From Ambrosia x helenae (Eukaryota > Streptophyta > Magnoliopsida > Asterales > Asteraceae), in the NCBI GenBank assembly GCA_030844895.1, contig CM061226.1, positions 44,028,238 to 44,092,237 on the forward strand: DNA of 64,000 nt, in the 5' to 3' direction. Under the pieces are notes generated by a model. That model saw only the letters and a list, made by a program, of their open reading frames with translations. It did no database searches and had not been told where the DNA came from. Shown piece by piece: positions 32,230 through 43,740 of the stretch (its first letter is position 1; the number at the start of each line of letters is the position of its first letter). A program made the position numbers and the translations under genes.

Positions 32230-34031
32230 TGTGACACCTGGCAAATTCTGGTTAACAACGTTGTCTAGATGAAAGTCTACCTTAGCGAGTCACGCGTATA
32301 TTGTACTTAACTGGGTTAGTTAAGTCGGGATATGGTTCGGGAGCTATTGGTTAGTCTAGAAGATCATTGGATGTTGGTCTAGAGGTTCGTTAGATGTCGG
32401 TCCTTAACCAAGTGTACAAACGGTGACGATTTGTAGGATCGTCAGGGCATACGGAACGTACGAGTCTCGAGTCCCGGGAATTGGTGAACGAGTGTAAATA
32501 TGTGTATTTACTTGTGTTATGTGTTTACAATCATTATGTGACTTGTCGGTACATGAATATGCATTAACATATGTTAAAACGGGGTTTAACGCGCAAAACA
32601 CACACAAGGCCAAACCCTATAGGCGAGTAGGAGGTCTACTCCCCTATAGGGGAGGCGAGTAGGGAGCCCATAAGGGCGAGTAGGCCCTACTCGTGTGAGT
32701 TATGGGCGAGTAGGCCCTAATCACATGAACATTAGGCGATTACAAGCCCTAATCGCATGAACTGCTGCACAATCGCATGTAACGTGCTGGAACGACTAGG
32801 ACGCCTATAAATACAACACTTAACCTCCTAAACTCCCTAATATCAACCCTAGTCGTCCCATAACCGCCCCAAACACTTAAACAACCTCTGGAAGGCGATT
32901 TTGATCAAAAACACAAGGTTTCAAGGTCTAACCATCAATCTTTTACAATTCCAAGGTTTGATTCTCATCCATAACACTTTGTAAAACGTTTTTAATCAAT
33001 CCCTAATGGTCCAGACCTGTTCATAAACGAAAAAGCTTTCTGAAAATCGTCAATAAGGGTTGTTAAACGGATTATAACTAATTAACATGCGTTATGGGTA
33101 TGTATGATTAGAAAGATAGGATTTTTATGGATCTTGATGATGTTTTGATGTATTGTCATGCTAGGTCAGAATTAATATTATTAGTATGATGATAGAAAAC
33201 TCAGTAATCGGATAATAGGGTTATGATTACATGCGTTAATTGATGTTGCATGCTATGTGAATAGTGTTTGGATTGTTTTGGGTTGCATGCAGGACTGATT
33301 ATACGAGGTTGAACGAAGGGTTTTGGGTTAAACATGTTTAGGATAGTGTTTGGGATGATATTGGGTAGTTACACACGTTCTGGATCTGATTTGGAGCGTT
33401 AAACGCGCGAAAAAACCGGAACAGCATGGTTACAGGCGAGTAGCAATGCTAATCGCCTATAACTCATGCGATTACAAGGCTAATCGCCAATATATAGGCG
33501 AGTAGAAGCCTAATCACTAGTAAGTTAGGCGAGTAGAAGCCTAATCACTAGTAAGTTCATGCGAGTAGCCCTAATCACTAGTAAGTTCAGGGGAATAGCC
33601 CCTAATCGCATGAAGTAAAGGGGAATAGCCCCTATTCGCCTATAATAGGGGCGAATAGGATGTCTAATCACTAGTTGACTTTTCTAATCACTAGTTGACT
33701 TTTCCTAATCGCGTGTACTGCTGCTGTAAGTGTAAATTAGCATTCCGAGACCCGATTTCACATGTAGAAACATGCTAGGAACTCCGTAACATGTCTAATA
33801 ACTTGGTAACATATATTTGGATGTAATTCGGTGATACGTGAACTATGTGCTATTAACTTGTTGTGTGTGTTAACGTATGTTAAGTGTAGATGCGTTATTG
33901 TATGTTTGGAGCGTAAACATAACACGGGGAGTCTCGGGTCACCAATGGGATGTCGAGTCTTGTCAATTGGGTCAGTTAAACAGTCACGGTATTTTCAAAA
34001 ACGAACTTGGTTATGGTCTGGACATCTAGGG
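32230..34031 (+). repeat. Element C 5' LTR, first 1.8 kb (contig end)
   Basis: Starts TGTGACACCTGG after GGTAT (32225-32229) and is identical in plan to 52568-54365. TATA box TATAAATA at 32806-32813. Palindromic GCGATTA/GCGAGTA arrays lie at about 32618-32764 and 33433-33712. It ends abruptly at the 100-N gap. Confidence 0.92.
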
Positions 34032-34131
34032 NNNNNNNNNNNNNNNNNNNNNNNNNNNNNNNNNNNNNNNNNNNNNNNNNNNNNNNNNNNNNNNNNNNNN
34101 NNNNNNNNNNNNNNNNNNNNNNNNNNNNNNN
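34032..34131. other. Assembly gap of exactly 100 N
   Basis: A round-number gap, the usual placeholder for unknown distance between contigs. The sequence after it restarts at the equivalent of 13797, so it does not bridge the LTR that precedes it. Confidence 0.98.
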
Positions 34132-34415
34132 TTATATTTTGTGAAAAATATTATTTGTTTTATATCCGGGTGTCCGGAGGTTCGTTTCGCTTATTTAAAT
34201 TTTTACCGGGTAATCGCCAGTGTCCATACCGGATAGATTTGCTTGTGCACGATCCTATCATGCTTTGCCATTAAACTTATGCATTCTATGCATTATTTGG
34301 GAACTTCTATCCTTCTAAGGCCTCAGTTAAATGATCAGCACATAATTACGTTTAATTACGTTAATCGCGTTTAATTAATTAGTACGGAATTACCTTAATT
34401 TTGCCGGTTGTTACA
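34132..34415 (-). repeat. End of element A LTR (second copy of the locus)
   Basis: Corresponds to 13797-14079 with single-base indels. It ends GTTGTTACA followed by the same flank GAGTACATGG. Confidence 0.93.
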
Positions 34416-35613
34416 GAGTACATGGTTTTGGTTATGGGTCAAGGATTTACATGGTAGTTAACTTGGACTTTGTCTTTGTAAATGTAACTAGTGTAGACAA
34501 GTTTGAGCGAATCAAGTATAGTAGGTGCTTGAACTCAAACCGGAAGCTCGTAGGGGCGTGCTTTCGATCCGAGAATTGATCAAGGTATGTGTGGAATGAT
34601 GGGTGGGGAGAATAGTAAATGAGTTGCTAGAATGTCGGAAATTGTGGGTAAGAATGGCATGAAAGATATTGTGTTGAAAAAGGAAAGCATTGTGCAAGAC
34701 CTGCTGTGGGCATAGGATACGCCAGTTTTGGCGTAGGATACGCCAACCCTGGTTTGCCTACGCCAAATTTTGCTGCCCTACGCCACTCTGTCACCCTTTG
34801 CCTACGCAAGTGGCGTAGGCTACGCCACTTTTGGCGTATCCTACGCCAAATCCCCCTTCGGCCTTGGATGTTGATTTTTCAGCTTGTTTATGCTTCCGTA
34901 CCTTGCCCGAGCAACTCCAAACCTCATTTATAGTACATATGTGTACTCATGCTCGGGTTTGAGAGAGAGCTTCATGTATGTAAGGGTTGGTAGTTATATG
35001 TAGATTAAGTATAGGATTGTAAACGTCATAATTGTCTTAGAGATTGGCGAAGAAAGAGTAACATGACGGGTCAAAGTAGGTTATATGAGGGAATTGTATG
35101 CTTGTATGTATTGTGGGGTTATATGAGGGAATTGTATGCTTGTATGTATTGTGGGGTATTAAGGGAATTGTATATTTGTATGTATTGTGGGGTTATTAAC
35201 CTTTGTTATGCAAATGGTAATGAAGATGCAGGTATATAAGTGTGAATGCTTGAGACTTGTAGGTTCGGCTTGGGGTGCCACACCCGAACTTGGAAATAGG
35301 CGTTGGAACGAGATCGTGGAGTATCAATGGATATTATCTCCGCATTTTGAGTAGTGTGCATTAAGTCACTAAATGAACTAACGAAACGGTTATTTGGTGA
35401 TCGCAGGTTGTCTTGTCTACCTAATAGAGTAAGGAAAGGATGGAGATCGAGCAAGGAGGCGGATTGTACGAGGACACGGACCATAACGTGACATAGATGG
35501 GTCACGTTTAATGTAATAGAACATTTTTAAAAGATGTAATACCTAAGATGCTTAGTAGATTTGGGTTCTAAACATCCAAGGTGGTTTTTAAAAGAAATGA
35601 ATTTTTCGGTTGG
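34416..35613 (+). repeat. Element E LTR, larger part (second copy)
   Basis: Equivalent to 14080-15277, including the palindrome array (about 34714-34850), the tandem repeat (about 35079-35193) and the GTTGG target site at 35609-35613. Confidence 0.8.
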
Positions 35614-35712
35614 TGAAGAAACAAAAGTCCTCACCTCTAATGGGTATGAACTATCTGTCTCTGCAAGAAGATCCTTCACTAAGATGGATGGCTTTCTGAC
35701 GATGAATACCTG

Positions 35713-38218
35713 TGTGACATCCGTCACCCTCGACTTTTATCTAATTTACAATTTTAGTCCTTCAAATATTTCCTGTAATTGTTGTCGCTTTCAAATTTAA
35801 TAAACGTGCGAACTCAAATTATATTAATTGCATGTTCTTTTTGGATCTTAATCTTGATTTAAGTTTAACGCGTATGTTGCAACGTTATTCGGAAAAATAT
35901 ACGTATATCATAAAAATTCCTAGTTATACAAGTTTTGAGTTAATTAATTAACTAGGTTAGTGGTTATAAAGGAAATTTTAACAAGAAACCTTGAAAATTA
36001 ACTAAAGAAAATAGGAGGGACCAAAAGTGACAATTCTGAAAGTTTAAAAAAAAAACATATCATCTGCTGCTGTACGCTATTCCGGCCCACACAAAATTCC
36101 GGCCGCCGGAATTCAGTTCCGGCAAGGCCACGAAACCGTTCGTTTTCGTCCGTTTCAGTATTGTTATCATTCCAAAGGTCACTCCCCATCACATACGAGT
36201 CAGATGGCTAATAATTATACGTTTTAACAAGGTTTTAAGGCGATTTTAATAACCTCAAACATGAAACCGATCGGAGCTTTGATGCCAAGAGAAACGCTCA
36301 TTTTTCGCCTATAAATACAAACTGATCTCACCACTTTACCTCTGCACCACTACACAACAAAACCCACAACAAAATTCATACAAAAACACGTCCAGGAACC
36401 CTTTATTTGCGTTTTTTTACGAGTCAAAGAAGCTTCAATTGTGAGCCGAAAACGAGTTGTAAGTGCCTAATCTTGTTTGCTATGTCTTAGTCGAGTATTA
36501 TAGGTTAAAAACCCCCTTATTACAGATCACTCATATGATTGAATTGGATTTGGTGAGGATTAGGGTTCTTAGCTAGGTAATTGGGGAAGAAGAAGATTGA
36601 AGGTGTAAGAAGATAAATATATTTTAGTTTTAAAGTAACACATAAACTAAGGTATGGAGCAGTGGTTAAGGCTGTTGGGTTATACCATGGGGATTCGGGT
36701 TCGACCGCCTTGGACCACGATTTTTTTTGGTTTATATTTATTGTCCTTGATTATGCATATATATGACATATAAACTTAGAATATTTGTAATAAATCCATT
36801 ATTTATCCAAAAATCATGAAAATTTAGACATAACTCCTTGACATCTAAAATAAGATTTCCACACTTTTATTTTCCGGAAAATGCATCAATTTTATATTTT
36901 TATTGAATTTAATCGTTTTAATCATAATTAAATGATAAAAAATTCATTTTAAGAGATTTTAACCTCAATTTTTTGGAGATTTATTTCTATGAATAATAAA
37001 CTGTAATAAAATATAATTTCTTATAAAATGATTATTTTTGTTACTTTTACTAATTTTAATCATTAAAACATCATTTAAATTCATTAAAAATGTTTTAAAT
37101 GCGAATAAATTATGGAAATATTATTTTAGAATTCACATCATAAAATAATTATTTCTCATAATAATATCGTTTTGGGATCATACCTTGTATTATTCATACT
37201 ATTTATATTTAAATTAGATTTAATAATAAATTGTTTAATTAAATATAAAACATTAACTCTATTTCAAGGCTATTTTTCTATAAAATGGAATATATATCTA
37301 TATGTGAAACACATAAGAGTTTTAGTCATTTATTAAATTCATCGTAAATATATTTATTTCAAAAACTGTCGTTCAAATTATTACTAACAATTTCATCTTC
37401 CCTAATACGAGTCTAGCAAGCCCTAATGCCTTAGATGATTCGTCGTCTTAGATTTTTTTTAGTTATTTTCCTCATTTAGTATTTTTATATATAGGTTGAA
37501 TTCTTCGGAATTCTTAAGCCTTTACGACGAACTTTCTCGGAATTTATATTTAGCGAACTGTGAGTATATCTTTCCCTTTTTCTTTACTGTTTTACTATTT
37601 CGGGATGATTCATGTACCTATTAAACAAGTTTTATTTCTTATACTTAATGCAATTCTCATGTGTGTTTGCCTTATGTGATTTGGTGTGTATTATGCTTAA
37701 TCATTAACCGCTGGGCGGCCTAGCATTTCAGTGAATAGTACTATGGTATACCCCCTTGAGACTCTCTTGAGAGGATCTTGGTCATTGTCATGTTAATTCA
37801 TTATTCAGTTTGTTAGTCACGTGTTAGTCATTATTCTCAGGTTTGGTTTTGACTGATACTACTTAATTACATATTTGCAAACGGTATACAACACATGAAT
37901 TGCGAAACATTTTTTTTCTATACTATATATATCAAACGGGTGTACTCACCAATACATTATATGTGTTGACAAAATTGTTTTGTACATGTTTCAGGTGACG
38001 TTTGATCTTATATGCTTTCACGCTTAGGCTGGACCTAGTGCTTAAATAAAAGTTGAACATTTATTATTTATGTTTGAAATTTCTATTAAGACTCTTTGTA
38101 TTTCCTTTTGAACAATGGAAGTTATTTACTATTAATATTTACAATTTAGTCCATGTGCTATTGAACAATCGTCACTACGTGACACCTCGATGTTTCCGCC
38201 ATCGGTTGGGGTGTTACA
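35713..38218 (+). repeat. Element B 5' LTR (second copy)
   Basis: Equivalent to 15377-17883. It is followed by TGGTATCAGAGCCATGG at about 38222, the primer binding site. Confidence 0.95.
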
Positions 38219-38398
38219 GATTGGTATCAGAGCCATGGTTATAGGGAATTAGGTTATTAGTAAATGCTTTTGACCTAGACTATAACTAAGCTACCCATTA
38301 TATGCTTTCTTTTATTCTCATAATTCTTTAGACAGATTTTCCTCCTTTTATTTTTTCATTATATTCAAGAAGATCATATTCCACAAACGAAACGAAAA

Positions 38399-38587
38399 CA
38401 CCAAGTTAGGAGTGATATCCATATCTTGGTGAATAGTTTCACTCCATACATATTTTATTTATTTATCTTGGAATATTTTCCTTTCGAGATAGGAGACGTC
38501 CAAATCTCAAGGAATCTATCCCTCCAAAAGAAACTTAAATCACTAAGCTAGGAGTGATATCCTTAACTTAGTGACCCGTTTCACTCC
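38399..38587 (+). other. Pair of H-type pseudoknot motifs in the B leader (second copy)
   Basis: Same paired segments and spacers as 18064-18252, at 38399-38445 and 38541-38587, with no change. Confidence 0.7.
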
Positions 38588-39101
38588 AACGTATTTTTAA
38601 TTTTTGGAAGTATATTTTTGAGTTAGGAGTGAAATCCACATCTCAAGGATATATATTTCCACATCTCGAGATCCGCTAAGGTTTTGGAAAATTATTTGTG
38701 ACGGGGCACGTGCAATCTGGAAGGGTGAGCGCCTGTATTCTGAGTTTTCTGGCTAGGTTGGTAATTCGCATAAATCCCAATCAGACGAGGGACCCGTTTA
38801 CCTACCTGGGAATTCTCGGGATGAGCATTCACTTATAGGCTAAAGTACGCCCCACGAGTCACTAATAATATTTCAATTTCTTTGGTTAGTCACCAGTTTC
38901 ATGAGAAACAATCCCAAAATACCTCATTTTATTCTTGATATTTCATTTGCTTTATCATGATTTGATTTTCATTATTAATCTATTTAAAATTTTCCTATGT
39001 TGATTTCTAAGTTACTCTTTAATTATGCAAAATTTCTCGTATGCTATGTGACATTCAAAATCTTGGAACTAAATCTCATAGGTGTTGCTTTATTTTTGTA
39101 G

Positions 39102-40394
39102 ATGTCTGATCGCGAATCCCGCAAAAGAGCTTCTAAGCGTCAAGCTAAGTTGAAGTCTGATCAGCGTATCGCGACCATGCTCAATGACAAGCTGGAAACC
39201 CTTGTTCCTAACATTATTAATGCTATTATTCCAAACCATCACCCGAACGGTAGCTCGAATGGGAACTCTAACGGGAATGTGGGTGGAAATGGTGGAACTA
39301 GTGAGAATAAGTGCACATTCAAACATTTCAACTCTTGCCATCCCAACAAGTTTAATGGCACTGAGGGAGCCACTGGGTTACTTGAATGGTTCGAAAGTAT
39401 GGAGAATACGTTCATTAATAGCGACTGTCCAGCCAACCTACGGGTTCGTCATGCCACGGGTGTTCTTCAAAAGAGAGCGCTCACTTGGTGGAATGGTCAA
39501 AAACATGCTCGAGGGACGGAAGCTGCTTTAGCAATGTCTTGGGATGATTTCAAAATTGCCATGACAACTGAGTTCTGTCCTCGTAGTGAGATGAAGAAAT
39601 TGGAGGATGAATTCTATCACCTCAAACAGGATAGTGGCAACAACGTTCCCTACAACAACCGTTATCACGAGCTGAGCTTACTGATTCCTCGTATGGTGAC
39701 ACCACTGCCCTTAGCCATTGAGAAGTATATTGAGGGATTACCACCTCAGATTCATGATACAGTTATGGGGAGTAAACCTGCTACAGTAGAGGATGCCATT
39801 CGTCTGGCAGCATCTCTTACCGACAAGCATGTCAAGGATGGTACCCTGACTCGCAAAGGTACTAAGCGACCCACTGAAACCTCTTCAACCCCTGCTACTA
39901 CTGAACCTCTCAAAGCTACCTCTGCCTCTGCCTCTACTTCTGGATCCAACAAGAAACGTAAAGGTAGAAGTCAAAATTATGCTGTTGTTGCACCTATTAA
40001 TCAAATCCCCGCTACTAACCCACCTGCCGCACCTCAAGCCCAATCTGGCCCAAAACCTTATACTGGCATTTTCCCCAAGTGTAGTAAATGCAACTGGCAC
40101 CACCCTACTGACCGACTTTGCTGGAAGTGTGATAATTGCGGCAAAATAGGCCATACTACCTCTCACTGCCGAGAAACCAAATCTGGGAATGCTCAAAACC
40201 AGAGGACTGGTCAACCCAGAACTTGCTATGCTTGTGGTGATCCTAACCACAGGCAAGATAGGTGTCCTCATCTGACTGCTTTTATCCAGTCTCATCAGCA
40301 AACTCTAGCAGCTCCAGCAGTTCCAGCAATCCAAGCAGCTCCTGCTCGCGGCGTGCTTTCAACATTAATGCTAATCAAGCTCAAGCGGCAATGA
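39102..40394 (+). pseudogene. Element B gag, second copy, frameshifted at the end
   Basis: Identical to the first copy for about 415 codons, from MSDRESRKRASKRQAK through both zinc knuckles. Near 40352 the first copy's CGCGGCCGTG reads CGCGGCGTG (one C lost), and near 40389 GCGGCCAATG reads GCGGCAATG (a second C lost). The frame therefore closes at 40394. Loss of one C from CC pairs twice within 40 bp looks like sequence error, since the first copy is open through this region. Confidence 0.9.
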
Positions 40395-40395
40395 T

Positions 40396-43300
40396 GTGGT
40401 CAACGGTACATTTCTTATTAACAATTTGTATGCTTCAATTTTGTTTGATACCGGTGCGGATAAGAGTTTTGTCTCGTTAGAATTTGAACCCTTACTTGCT
40501 CGTGAACGTTCTCACCTTACACATCCTTTTACCGTGGAAGTTGCTGATGGAAATCCTATTGTTATAAAATCTGTGATTCGCAATTGCACGTTGAATCTAA
40601 ATGACTATGACTTCTCTATTGACCTGGTACCCATGAAGTTGGGTAGTTTCGATGTCATAGTAGGTATGGACTGGCTTTCTAAACACCATGCCGAGGTTGT
40701 TTGCTTTGAGAAGTATATTCGAATTCCACTTCCATCTGGTGAATCTTTATCTGTTTATGGGGAAACAACATCGAAGGGTTTGAAACTCATGTCTTGCACT
40801 CAAGCTCAAAAATATCTTCGTAAGAAGTATATATCTTTCTTGGCTCATGTTGTGGAAAATAAGGATAAGGGTAAGAGTATTCAAGATGTTCCAGTTGTGT
40901 GTGACTTTCCAGAGGTTTTTCCTGAGGATTTATCTGGTTTACCTCCTGTTCGCTCTGTTGATTTTCGTATTGATCTTATTCCTGGTGCTACTCCCGTCGC
41001 TAAAGCTCCATATCGTCTTGCACCTTCGGAAATGCAAGAACTTGCTAGCCAACTTCAGGAATTGACTGACAAAGGTTTCATTCGTCTGAGTTCCTCGCCT
41101 TGGGGAGCTCCAGTATTGTTTGTTAAGAAGAAAGATGGGACTTTTCGTATGTGCATCGATTATCGTGAACTTAATAAGCTTACGATAAAGAATCGTTACC
41201 CTCTACCTCGCATCGATGACCTTTTTGATCAACTTCAGGGTGCAGTCTGTTTTTCGAAGATCGACCTTCGTTCTGGATATCATCAACTTCGTGTTCATGA
41301 GGATGACATTCCCAAAACCGCCTTTCGAACTCGTTACGGTCACTACGAGTTCATGGTTATGCCTTTCGGTTTAACCAATGCACCTGCGGTTTTCATGGAT
41401 CTAATGAATCGAGTTTGCAAACCTTTCTTGGACAAATTCGTAATTGTATTCATTGACGATATCCTCATTTACTCCAAATCCAGGACTACCCATGAACAGC
41501 ATCTTCACCAAGTTTTAAGCCTTCTTCGTGATGAGCAACTGTATGCCAAGTTCTCCAAATGTGAATTTTGGCTTAAGGAAGTTCAATTCCTTGGTCACGT
41601 AATAAACGACAAAGGAATACACGTAGACCCTGCTAAGATTGAAGCCATAAAAAGCTGGATTGTACCCACAACTCCCACTGAGGTTCGTTCGTTTCTTGGT
41701 CTTGCTGGTTACTACCGTCGTTTTATTGCCAACTTTTCAAAGATCGCGGTTCCACTTACTTCTTTGACTCACAAAGATAAACCTTTCATATGGGGATCCA
41801 GTCAGGAGGAAGCATTCCAAACTTTGAAACAAAAGCTTTGCGATGCTCCTGTTCTCTCTCTTCCTGATGGTGTTGACGATTTTGTGGTGTACTGTGATGC
41901 ATCTCACCTAGGCCTTGGTTGTGTTCTCATGCAACGAGGCAAGGTCATCGCTTATGCGTCACGACAGTTGAAAACATCTGAGAAAAATTACACTACTCAT
42001 GATCTTGAACTTGGAGCCGTTGTGTTCGCGTTGAAAATTTGGAGACACTATCTGTATGGTACTAAATGTGTGGTCTTTACTGATCACAAAAGTCTTCAAC
42101 ATATTTTCAACCAAAAAGATCTAAATATGCGTCAGCGTCGATGGGTTGAATTTCTAAATGATTATGATTGTGAGATTCGCTATCATCCTGGAAAAGCGAA
42201 TGTTGTGGCTGATGCTCTTAGTCGCAAGGCATATACTCAACTTAACTGCATTCAGACTCATGATCTCAAACTTCGAATCTATGAAGCCCAACATGTTTCG
42301 GTTACTGAAGGCAATATGTACAAAGAAATGTCATGTGGAGCTGAAAATATTTTGGAGACGAAACATGGATTGCTCTATCTCTCAAATCGTTTATGGATTC
42401 CTGATCGTGATAATCTTAGAACCTTTATCATGGACGAGGCTCATAAGACTCGTTACTCCATCCACCCTGGAGCAGATAAGATGTATCAGGATCTGTGTCC
42501 CATGTATTGGTGGTCCGGTATGAAGAAGGATATAGCTCACTACGTGGCTAAATGCCTTACTTGTGCCAAAGTCAAAGCTGAGCATCAACGACCATCTGGT
42601 TTGCTTGTACAACCAGAGATTCCTGTGTGGAAATGGGAGAACATTGCTATGGACTTCATTACTAAATTACCCCGCACTGCACGAGGTCATGATAGTATAT
42701 GGGTCATTGTGGATCGTTTAACCAAATCTGCACACTTTTTACCCATTCGTGAGACTTATTCGGCTGAGAAACTGGCTAATCTTTATATCGCCGAGATCAT
42801 TAGTCGTCATGGAACTCCTTTGAGCATCATTTCTGATCGTGAAAGCAAGTTCACTTCTCGTTTTTGGCAAACTCTTCATGACGCGTTGGGAACTAAAGTA
42901 AATCTTAGCACAACATACCATCCTCAGACAGATGGTCAAACGGAGCGTACTATTCAAACATTAGAAGATATGCTTCGGGCTTGTGTCATAGATTTTGGTG
43001 GTAATTGGGATTCACACTTGCCTTTGGTTGAGTTTTCGTATAATAACAGCTATCATGCCAGTATCCGTATGGCACCTTTTGAAGCTCTTTATGGTCGCAA
43101 ATGTCGTTCTCCTGTGTGTTGGAGTGAGGTCGGTGATACTCTCATTACTGGTCCTGAACTTGTCCAGGAAACAACAGACAAAATTGCGCTTATTCGTGGA
43201 TCCTTACTGGCAGCTCAGAGTAGACAGAAGAGTTACGCTGATCAAAGACGTAAACCCTTGGAATTTCAAGTTGGTGACATGGTTCTTCTTAAAGTCTCAG

Positions 43301-43701
43301 CTTGGAAGGGTGTTTTTCGGTTCGGGAAAAAGGGAAAGCTTGCTCCAAGATATGTAGGCCCATTTAAGATTTTGGAAAGAGTTGGAAAAGTGGCTTACAA
43401 GCTAGATCTTTCCGATGAACTCAGCAACGTTCACCCTACTTTCCATGTATCGAACTTGAAAAAGTGTTTGGCGGATGAAAATTTACATGTTCCACTGGAG
43501 GATATTCAAGTTGACGAAACGATGCGTTTCACGGAGAAACCCGTGGAAATTATGGATCGTGAAGTCAAGACTCTTAAGCGTAGCCGTATTCCTATTGTCA
43601 AGGTTCGTTGGGAGTCTAAACGTGGCCCAGAATTTACTTGGGAACGTGAAGACCAAATGAAGACGAAGTACCCTCATCTCTTTACAGGAACCTCCACTTG
43701 A
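40396..43701 (+). CDS. Element B protease-RT-RNaseH-integrase-chromodomain (second copy, pol frame open to the natural stop)
   Basis: The open frame begins MVNGTFLINNLYASILF just before the protease motif DTGADKSFVS and runs through reverse transcriptase (FIDDILIYS), RNase H (VVYCDASHLGLGCVLMQ), integrase (CLTC zinc finger, DD(35)E) to the chromodomain (EKPVEIMDREVKTLKRSRIP, then VKVRWESKRGPEFTW) and stops at 43701. Here the chromodomain is intact, unlike in the first copy. The ATG at 40396 is an in-frame codon made first by the upstream frameshift; the real start is gag's ATG at 39102. Confidence 0.93.
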   Translation: MVNGTFLINNLYASILFDTGADKSFVSLEFEPLLARERSHLTHPFTVEVADGNPIVIKSVIRNCTLNLNDYDFSIDLVPMKLGSFDVIVGMDWLSKHHAEVVCFEKYIRIPLPSGESLSVYGETTSKGLKLMSCTQAQKYLRKKYISFLAHVVENKDKGKSIQDVPVVCDFPEVFPEDLSGLPPVRSVDFRIDLIPGATPVAKAPYRLAPSEMQELASQLQELTDKGFIRLSSSPWGAPVLFVKKKDGTFRMCIDYRELNKLTIKNRYPLPRIDDLFDQLQGAVCFSKIDLRSGYHQLRVHEDDIPKTAFRTRYGHYEFMVMPFGLTNAPAVFMDLMNRVCKPFLDKFVIVFIDDILIYSKSRTTHEQHLHQVLSLLRDEQLYAKFSKCEFWLKEVQFLGHVINDKGIHVDPAKIEAIKSWIVPTTPTEVRSFLGLAGYYRRFIANFSKIAVPLTSLTHKDKPFIWGSSQEEAFQTLKQKLCDAPVLSLPDGVDDFVVYCDASHLGLGCVLMQRGKVIAYASRQLKTSEKNYTTHDLELGAVVFALKIWRHYLYGTKCVVFTDHKSLQHIFNQKDLNMRQRRWVEFLNDYDCEIRYHPGKANVVADALSRKAYTQLNCIQTHDLKLRIYEAQHVSVTEGNMYKEMSCGAENILETKHGLLYLSNRLWIPDRDNLRTFIMDEAHKTRYSIHPGADKMYQDLCPMYWWSGMKKDIAHYVAKCLTCAKVKAEHQRPSGLLVQPEIPVWKWENIAMDFITKLPRTARGHDSIWVIVDRLTKSAHFLPIRETYSAEKLANLYIAEIISRHGTPLSIISDRESKFTSRFWQTLHDALGTKVNLSTTYHPQTDGQTERTIQTLEDMLRACVIDFGGNWDSHLPLVEFSYNNSYHASIRMAPFEALYGRKCRSPVCWSEVGDTLITGPELVQETTDKIALIRGSLLAAQSRQKSYADQRRKPLEFQVGDMVLLKVSAWKGVFRFGKKGKLAPRYVGPFKILERVGKVAYKLDLSDELSNVHPTFHVSNLKKCLADENLHVPLEDIQVDETMRFTEKPVEIMDREVKTLKRSRIPIVKVRWESKRGPEFTWEREDQMKTKYPHLFTGTST

Positions 43702-43740
43702 AATAAATTTCGAGACGAAATTTTCTAAAGTAGGGGAGAC

